Assembly (NCBI GenBank): GCA_030142905.1
Contig: JASJOG010000046.1
Span: forward strand, 1,086,501 to 1,150,500
Reading direction: 5' to 3'
DNA: 64,000 nt
DNA from: Heliopora coerulea
Taxonomy: Eukaryota > Cnidaria > Anthozoa > Scleralcyonacea > Helioporidae
Positions 57,814-64,000 of the stretch are shown here, piece after piece. The notes under the pieces are model-generated. The model had not been told where the DNA came from and did not search any database. It saw nothing but the letters and a program-made list of their open reading frames with translations. The position numbers and the translations under genes are program-made. Numbering within the stretch: position 1 is the first letter of the stretch; every line of letters begins with the position of its first letter.

Positions 57814-59706
57814 CTAGAACAATGACAGTTTTTTACAAGCTTTAAGACCACTGTTGAGTTGTGGCATATTACGTTTTATCAATAGTGATTCTAGGATAAG
57901 GAGTTGATTAGGATTGTTATTATTACAACGATATAAGATTTTAGTATTAGTTGGAATTAGATTACAAGGATTGCGAAGTAAGTCAGTGAAGTCCTCCTCA
58001 GATTCAATGTCAGGAAATGATGAAAGGCGAGAGATGAAGTTTGCGTCTGGACAGTCTAGGAGATGTTGAGATATGGCACTAGAGTTATTGTAATTGGTAG
58101 CGTGCTGTGTTAGTCGAGATTGTAGGTTACGTTCAGTTTTGCCTATGTACGTTTGGCCACAGCCAGGACATTTAAATTCATAAACAACGTTAGCTTTAGA
58201 AAGTTCCGGAATTTTATCCTTTTTGGGACAGAAAAATGACGTTTTCTTGGTTTGATAAATCACGATTGGTTTAATGGGAATTTTCAAACTGCGACGGATT
58301 TTGCGAATGACGTTGAAAACTAAATTTTCACCTTGTTTTCCAAGATATGGTATTCTGAAATAAATTTTTGGCGAATCATTGTCGGCAATATGTTCCATTG
58401 AATTAGTGTTAGATATAACCTTGTTTTTGAGTTTGTGAATCAAAAAGTTCCGGACTTTTAGAGGAAAACCGTTCCATGACATAAAAGACTTTAACGTACG
58501 AATTTGGTTATCAAATAATGTTTGATTAGAGCAGATCTTAAACGCGCGAAAGAATAAAGAGTTTATCCAAGTGGTTTTGCGGTTGAAAGGTTCAAAACTA
58601 GAAAAATGCGTGTACTGGCCTGTGTGAGTTGTTTTTCGGAAAATATCAAGGCCGTCATCGGTAATCTTGAGATCGAGAAAGTGAACATGTGAGTCAGAAA
58701 AATCGTCAAACGTAAATTTAAGATTTTTATCAAAACTGTTAAATTTTGAAAGAACATGAGGAATATCAGAAGGCCGGATGAGAACCAAGGTGTCATCGAC
58801 ATAACGACCATAAAACTTAATGACACCTGAATTAATCAGATCTGAAACAATGACATTTTCAAATTCGGTGAGAATTATGTTTGCTAGAACGGGTCCTAGC
58901 AAAGACTCCATAGAAACGCCATCGAGTTGTTCATACAGAGTTCCATTGCATGAAAATATAGTTTTAGTGCATGATTCAAGAATAAGTTTTTTGAGAGTTG
59001 ACTTCCGGAGTGTAGTATCAATTAGATTTTGTTTGTAGACGCGATCTAAGATTATGTTAATTGTTCTACGCAAAGGCACGTTAGTAAAAAGAGACTCGAC
59101 ATCGAAAGAGACAAATTTATAACCTTGGGAAATTAGATCTTTTGGTATAGATTTAATTGCTTCGGTAGCATCGAAAGAGTCTCGCAGTGAAAATTGATTA
59201 AGAGTAATGGGATTTAAAAGGCTGGCAATAAATTTTCCTACGTTGTAATGTGGCGTGTTCGTAGTGTCGATAATCGGTCGAAACTTAGGTAGTGAGTCGA
59301 ATTGTTTGTGTGTTTTAGGTAATCCATGTGCTCTAGCGAAGTGTGCGTGATTCGGTCTCAAAAAAGCATGTTAAGTTACGTTGATCTCACCACGGTTGAG
59401 GAGTTTGCATAAGTAGGATTGTAAGGTAGAGAGTCTGGTGGAAGTAAGGTCCTTGGAAACATGTTTAAATTTCTGAGGATCATCAAACAAAGAGTTAAGA
59501 GAGTGTACGTAATCAGAGCGGTTTAACAAGACAATACCATTGCCTTTGTCAGGTTTGAGAATAGCAAAGTCAGTATTGAGTTTCTTAAGTATACGGATAC
59601 GCTTACTATCGATATGGAATTGTTCTAAGTCTAAATCTAAATAATTGTATGTGAAAGAGCGGAGTGAGTTTTTAAGCTTATCTTTAACAAAATTACCGTC
59701 CTTAAA
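57814..59706 (-). pseudogene. Penelope-like polyprotein (RT + GIY-YIG), left copy
   Basis: Frame open from the centre except for a TAA at 59371-59373. N-terminal block ILKPDKGNGIVLL; RT blocks GLPKTHK, FRPIID, FVSFDVESLFTNVP (motif A), GVSM.S.LGPVLANI, GRYVDDTLVLI (catalytic Asp pair), FLDLKI; then KCPGCGQTYIGKTERNLQSR with His and LILESLLI of the GIY-YIG nuclease. Here motif B reads GVSMESLLGP, a Gly to Glu change that probably kills the RT. The 5' part of the element is missing. Confidence 0.85.
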
Positions 59707-59715
59707 TTGATTGAG

Positions 59716-61608
59716 TTTAAGGACGGTAATTTTGTTAAAGATAAGCTTAAAAACTCACTCCGCTCTTTCACATACAATTATTTAGATTTAGACTTAGAAC
59801 AATTCCATATCGATAGTAAGCGTATCCGTATACTTAAGAAACTCAATACTGACTTTGCTATTCTCAAACCTGACAAAGGCAATGGTATTGTCTTGTTAAA
59901 CCGCTCTGATTACGTACACTCTCTTAACTCTTTGTTTGATGATCCTCAGAAATTTAAACGTGTTTCCAAGGACCTTACTTCCACCAGACTCTCTACCTTA
60001 CAATCCTACTTATGCAAACTCCTCAACCGTGGTGAGATCAACGTAACTTAACATGCTTTTTTGAGACCGAATCACGCACACTTCGCTAGAGCACATGGAT
60101 TACCTAAAACACACAAACAATTCGACTCACTACCTAAGTTTCGACCGATTATCGACACTACGAACACGCCACATTACAACGTAGGAAAATTTATTGCCAG
60201 CCTTTTAAATCCCATTACTCTTAATCAATTTTCACTGCGAGACTCTTTCGATGCTACCGAAGCAATTAAATCTATACCAAAAGATCTAATTTCCCAAGGT
60301 TATAAATTTGTCTCCTTCGATGTCGAGTCTCTTTTTACTAACGTGCCTTTGCGTAGAACAATTAACATAATCTTAGATCGCGTCTACAAACAAAATCTAA
60401 TTGATACTACACTCCGGAAGTCAACTCTCAAAAAACTTATTCTTGAATCATGCACTAAAACTATATTTTCATGCAATGGAACTCTGTTTGAACAACTCGA
60501 TGGCGTTTCTATGGGGTCTTTGCTAGGACCCGTTCTAGCAAACATAATTCTCACCGAATTTGAAAATGTCATTGTTTCAGATCTGATTAATTCAGGTGTC
60601 ATTAAGTTTTATGGTCGTTATGTCGATGACACCTTGGTTCTCATCCGGCCTTCTGATATTCCTCATGTTCTTTCAAAATTTAACAGTTTTGATAAAAATC
60701 TTAAATTTACGTTTGACGATTTTTCTGACTCACATGTTCACTTTCTCGATCTCAAGATTACCGATGACGGCCTTGATATTTTCCGAAAAACAACTCACAC
60801 AGGCCAGTACACGCATTTTTCTAGTTTTGAACCTTTCAACCGCAAAACCACTTGGATAAACTCTTTATTCTTTCGCGCGTTTAAGATCTGCTCTAATCAA
60901 ACATTATTTGATAACCAAATTCGTACGTTAAAGTCTTTTATGTCATGGAACGGTTTTCCTCTAAAAGTCCGGAACTTTTTGATTCACAAACTCAAAAACA
61001 AGGTTATATCTAACACTAATTCAATGGAACATATTGCCGACAATGATTCGCCAAAAATTTATTTCAGAATACCATATCTTGGAAAACAAGGTGAAAATTT
61101 AGTTTTCAACGTCATTCGCAAAATCCGTCGCAGTTTGAAAATTCCCATTAAACCAATCGTGATTTATCAAACCAAGAAAACGTCATTTTTCTGTCCCAAA
61201 AAGGATAAAATTCCGGAACTTTCTAAAGCTAACGTTGTTTATGAATTTAAATGTCCTGGCTGTGGCCAAACGTACATAGGCAAAACTGAACGTAACCTAC
61301 AATCTCGACTAACACAGCACGCTACCAATTACAATAACTCTAGTGCCATATCTCAACATCTCCTAGACTGTCCAGACGCAAACTTCATCTCTCGCCTTTC
61401 ATCATTTCCTGACATTGAATCTGAGGAGGACTTCACTGACTTACTTCGCAATCCTTGTAATCTAATTCCAACTAATACTAAAATCTTATATCGTTGTAAT
61501 AATAACAATCCTAATCAACTCCTTATCCTAGAATCACTATTGATAAAACGTAATATGCCACAACTCAACAGTGGTCTTAAAGCTTGTAAAAAACTGTCAT
61601 TGTTCTAG
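59716..61608 (+). pseudogene. Penelope-like polyprotein (RT + GIY-YIG), right copy
   Basis: Mirror of the left copy with the same TAA at 60049-60051. Counting from the first codon after the TAA region (60061): motif A Asp87, motif B GVSMGSLLGP at 148-157 with the canonical Gly152, YVDD at 187-190, GIY-YIG at 393-409, Glu491. Tyr143 of the left copy is Phe here. Apart from the TAA and the missing 5' end the frame is intact to TAG at 61606-61608. Confidence 0.85.
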
Positions 61609-61713
61609 AGCCATTAAACCATCACATTGGCTTACACCATCCTGTAATTGTATACTTCCGCTGCGTCTGTAAATAGCTATACATATAGATCACCGCTTGC
61701 TTGTAGTCTCATT

Positions 61714-61752
61714 GGTTTGACAATGTCTTTGGAATAAAGACGAAATATCACC
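61714..61752 (+). ncRNA. Hammerhead-like motif, right Penelope tail
   Basis: Exact mirror of 57670-57708. Confidence 0.4.
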
Positions 61753-62084
61753 GACTCTGTCTGTACACTCTTGTTTTTTAACTTGAATATCAAGAACACA
61801 AGATGTCTATTTTCGGAATTTGTTTTATTTTGTATTTTCTTATGTATGCGATTCATTCAGAAGAATCTTTAGGACGTGTTGCAGCATTTTATGACCAATC
61901 TTAGTTAGGGACTAAGCTCTCAAGGCATAATCGCTCACACCAAGACGAGGAATTGTGTCCAGGGATTGTATCCTTTACATGAGTTTTAACACAGAGGAAC
62001 ATAGCATTCTGTAGTATGTCTCTTACAGAGATCAGTAAATAGAATGGCTGAGGAGGCGCAGGGACTGTGACTGACTGTGAGCAG

Positions 62085-62187
62085 CGGGCTACGTAGGTCA
62101 TTGGATAGAGCTCTGGATTAGATTTGGAGAAACATGTTGTAGTTGCATGTCAAATTTCGCGACTGCTCCCGGTTCGGTCTCGACAAA
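62085..62187 (+). repeat. tRNA-like SINE head, copy 1
   Basis: ggctacgtaggtcattgg then atagagctctgg (A-box-like) and cccggttcggtctcgac (B box). The same unit recurs at 62388, where a transposon splits the B box. A-to-B spacing of about 67 nt is long for a tRNA, so a SINE head is more likely. Confidence 0.45.
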
Positions 62188-62386
62188 ATTGTAAAGAAAC
62201 TGTAATTCTTATCATAAAATCATAATTCTTATACAGTGAGTGGATATAGCAGATTTTAAGTTTAAAATCATTTGAGGCAGCAAAAAGTTAATCAACAAAT
62301 GTGATTAATATAGTATAAAAACGAAACCGAAGATATACATCCTGGAACTTTATATTCAAGTAAACACAACAAAAGACACAGTGTAT
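62188..62386 (-). repeat. Interspersed tail-like repeat, copy 2
   Basis: About 200 bp matching 50255-50450; sits between the two SINE heads. Confidence 0.6.
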
Positions 62387-62387
62387 G

Positions 62388-62487
62388 GACTGTGAGTAGG
62401 GGCCTACGTAGGTCAGTCGACAGTGGTCTGGATTAGATTTGGAGAAACGTCTTGAAGTTGCTTGTGAAACTTCGCTACTAGTCCCGG
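62388..62487 (+). repeat. tRNA-like SINE head, copy 2, interrupted by Ginger1
   Basis: gcctacgtaggtcagtcg, tctggattagatttggaga, then gtcccgg; its continuation tttggtctt lies at 63987 onward. Compare copy 1, where cccgg and ttcggtctc are contiguous. Confidence 0.5.
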
Positions 62488-62749
62488 TGTCACAGGAAAT
62501 TTGTCCCCCCTATAATTTGTCCCCCCGGGCCAAATTTCCTAGGAAATATGTCCCCCCAGGGGGCCATATTTCCTAGGAAATTTGGTCCCCTCTTCGGAAA
62601 TTTGTCCCCCCTAAATCGTATACCCAGAGATCATCAAAAACCACAACCAGAGGACAATTTGAAAAAGTAAAGAATAAAATACAGACCGAAAATTTTCATC
62701 TTGTGACTTGATATTCAAGTTGGAACAAGAGACAGACAAGTTAAAAAAC

Positions 62750-62788
62750 GGTAATATTTCGGCTCTATTTCAGAGTCATCATTAGACC
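62750..62788 (-). ncRNA. Hammerhead-like motif, truncated Penelope tail
   Basis: GGT, CTAATGA plus T, stem II gactct/agagcc around gaaat, GAA, palindrome ATAT, T, ACC. One core change (G to A in CTGATGA). Confidence 0.45.
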
Positions 62789-62849
62789 AAGATGTTTACA
62801 AAGCTTACTGCGTTATATATATATATAAGAAATTACAAGGATGATGTCA

Positions 62850-62990
62850 TCGGCTATTAACAACGAAATTAACAAAGTCGGATATTAACACAAGTGAGAT
62901 ATTAACGACGAAATTAACATAGTCGGATATTAACACAAGTGAGATATTAACAACGAAATTAACATAGTCGGATATTAACAACATGTGAGA
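62850..62990 (+). repeat. 45-bp minisatellite, three units
   Basis: Unit contains cgaaattaac, agtcggatattaac and acaagtgagatattaac; three copies with small changes, replacing the nuclease coding part of the Penelope fragment. Confidence 0.75.
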
Positions 62991-63432
62991 TTAACAGCTA
63001 GACGAGAGAAAAGCCAGACAATTGTCGAGTGGCTGAGAGATATGGAAATGTCGGATCAGACGAAAAGTGAACAACAAATGACAACAAAATTAACTTTAAC
63101 TTTTAGGTTACGCCGTAGTTTTTTAATTAAGTTTCGAACAAGAAATTCACCTTGTTTACCAAGGTAGGTAAGCTTGTGAAGCTTCTTGTTGTTGCTAAAG
63201 GTGTTTAGAACATTTAATTGAATGTATGCTGCTCATACATTATGCGGAAATAAAATTTAAAAAAAGTTTTTGCTGTTTTAAAAGCATGTTGGCTTGAGTA
63301 GAAGTTATAGCGGCTTTTTATAAACTTTTTCAATAATCGATGACTCATCCAAAAGCTATCCGCAACCATGCATATTATAAAATTCCTAACCATAACTAAT
63401 GATGCACACAACAAAAAGCTGCCAAAAGCACA

Positions 63433-63732
63433 ATGGCTTTGAATCACAAATCGATGAGTCACAAACGTGGGATGACAAGCCAGCTTCTCTATATAAAGCC
63501 AAGCTGCAAAACTTTTTGTCATTGTTGCACATACTTCAAGAAGAGTAACATGAATAACTCTCAATACGAGACCATTTATAACTATGGTCTAACTATGGTT
63601 CAATGCGATCTTTGCGACAACTGGTACCATCTTCCATGTCTGGATTTATGTTCCTGTCCTGAGGATGATCAGGAATGGCTTTGTGACTTATGTGTTCCGC
63701 CATCGGCAAAACGCAGTAAAAAGTATGATTAG
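63433..63732 (+). CDS. PHD-finger frame, C-terminal remnant of a Ginger1 transposase
   Basis: 99 codons; the starting ATG is not certain. PHD ligands C58, C61 (VQCDLCDNWYHLPC), H66, C69, C84, C87 (EWLCDLC), preceded by NYGLTMVQC and a Cys cluster at 29-32 that completes the zinc sites. A chromatin-reader-type domain; placed near the 3' inverted repeat, as expected for a C-terminal accessory domain of an INT-like transposase. Probably non-autonomous debris rather than a host gene. Confidence 0.6.
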   Translation: MALNHKSMSHKRGMTSQLLYIKPSCKTFCHCCTYFKKSNMNNSQYETIYNYGLTMVQCDLCDNWYHLPCLDLCSCPEDDQEWLCDLCVPPSAKRSKKYD

Positions 63733-64000
63733 TTTAGGAAGAGTTGAACTAAGGTTTTCATCGTTCTTGTAAATATTACATACAGTATTTAACGCAATTG
63801 CTATAAGAAATAGATATATATTTTACTTTTAAAAAGTCTTGAATTACTTGTTTCAAAGGGGGGACAAATTTCCGAAGGGGAGGACATATTTCCTAGGAAA
63901 TTTGGCCTCCCCGGGCCAAATTTCCTAGGAAATTTGGCCCTGGGGGGGACAAATTTTTGGGGGGGACATATTTCCTGTGACACCGGTTTGGTCTTAAAAG

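Larger units (their letters stand above)
57544..61853. mobile_element. Penelope-like elements in a head-to-head palindrome with 12-bp target duplication
   Basis: Arms 57580-59706 and 59716-61842 are both 2127 bp with no length difference and only about three base differences noticed; the centre is a 9-nt spacer (59707-59715). The 12-mer atgtatgcgatt stands at 57544-57555 and 61842-61853. Twenty-four extra bases (57556-57579) lie only beyond the left arm. Each arm carries a 5'-truncated Penelope polyprotein reading outward from the centre, plus 3' UTR and tail. Confidence 0.9.
62657..63190 (-). pseudogene. Truncated Penelope-like element inside the Ginger1 element
   Basis: Minus strand 63165-63100 encodes YLGKQGEFLVRNLIKKLRR, matching YLGKQGENLVFNVIRKIRR of the complete copies. 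The nuclease part is missing; a 45-bp minisatellite and then the tail with a hammerhead-like motif follow. A related but distinct family member. Confidence 0.7.
62488..63982. mobile_element. Ginger1 DNA transposon, internally deleted, CCGG target duplication
   Basis: Terminal inverted repeats of about 125 bp starting TGTCACAGGAAAT; CCGG at 62484-62487 and 63983-63986. Ginger1 elements are defined by 40-270 bp inverted repeats, TGT..ACA ends and CCGG or CCGT duplications, so the ends fit well. Each repeat contains palindromic sub-blocks (atttcctaggaaat) between runs of C or G. No integrase-like transposase is left; the interior holds a PHD-finger frame and a truncated Penelope copy. Confidence 0.8.

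Noticed and set aside
57544..61853. Integrated virus
   Set aside because: The RT is fused to a GIY-YIG nuclease and has no gag, protease, integrase or envelope; this is a Penelope-like retroelement.
62085..62187. Functional tRNA gene
   Set aside because: A and B box resemblance is good but the anticodon arm does not pair and the box spacing is too long; repeated nearby as part of a SINE-like unit.

Overview
The window is eukaryotic. Genes carry many short GT-AG introns, the DNA is AT-rich, and much of the sequence is retroelement and MITE debris. The gene content (an exportin-T C-terminal half, a TBK1/IKKe-type kinase, a gremlin-like BMP antagonist, degraded P2X7-intracellular-domain-like genes) and the repeat classes (Penelope-like elements, CR1-type LINE with an esterase ORF1, Ginger1, TTAA MITEs) suggest an anthozoan cnidarian, probably a stony coral or sea anemone. 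That assignment is an inference.

Layout. 89-10466 (+): last 19 coding exons of exportin-T (XPOT). 12.7-27.4 kb (+): a complete 21-coding-exon TBK1/IKKe gene of 709 residues, head-to-tail with XPOT, the order also found in human. 29.5-29.9 kb (-): cystine-knot exon of a gremlin/DAN-family BMP antagonist. 30-41 kb: gene-poor, with small foldback elements. 41.4-45.6 kb (-): nearly intact CR1-type LINE. 45.6-47.7 kb: inverted duplication of a P2X7-C-domain-like gene, decayed in both copies. 48.1-53.4 kb (-): a segmental duplication holding a small secreted precursor (signal peptide, acidic phase 1-1 exon, very basic Arg/Pro/Tyr-rich terminal exon) that looks like a proline/arginine-rich antimicrobial-peptide gene, plus a second copy with a different basic tail. 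56.3-56.5 kb (-): possible small secreted Cys-containing peptide. 57.5-61.9 kb: two Penelope-like elements head to head in a 4.26-kb near-perfect palindrome. 62.1-64.0 kb: tRNA-like SINE heads, one split by a 1495-bp Ginger1 DNA transposon with CCGG target duplication and a PHD-finger remnant.

Host genes: XPOT exports tRNA from the nucleus; TBK1 is the innate-immunity and autophagy kinase; gremlin restrains BMP signalling. They are neighbours rather than one pathway. The most unusual content is (i) the acidic-pro/basic-mature secreted peptide locus and (ii) eleven hammerhead-ribozyme-like motifs tied to Penelope-like element tails, two of which sit in an inverted-dimer insertion with the same end structure as the large palindrome. 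Exon limits were read by eye from splice consensus, reading phase and remembered family similarity; no search was run.
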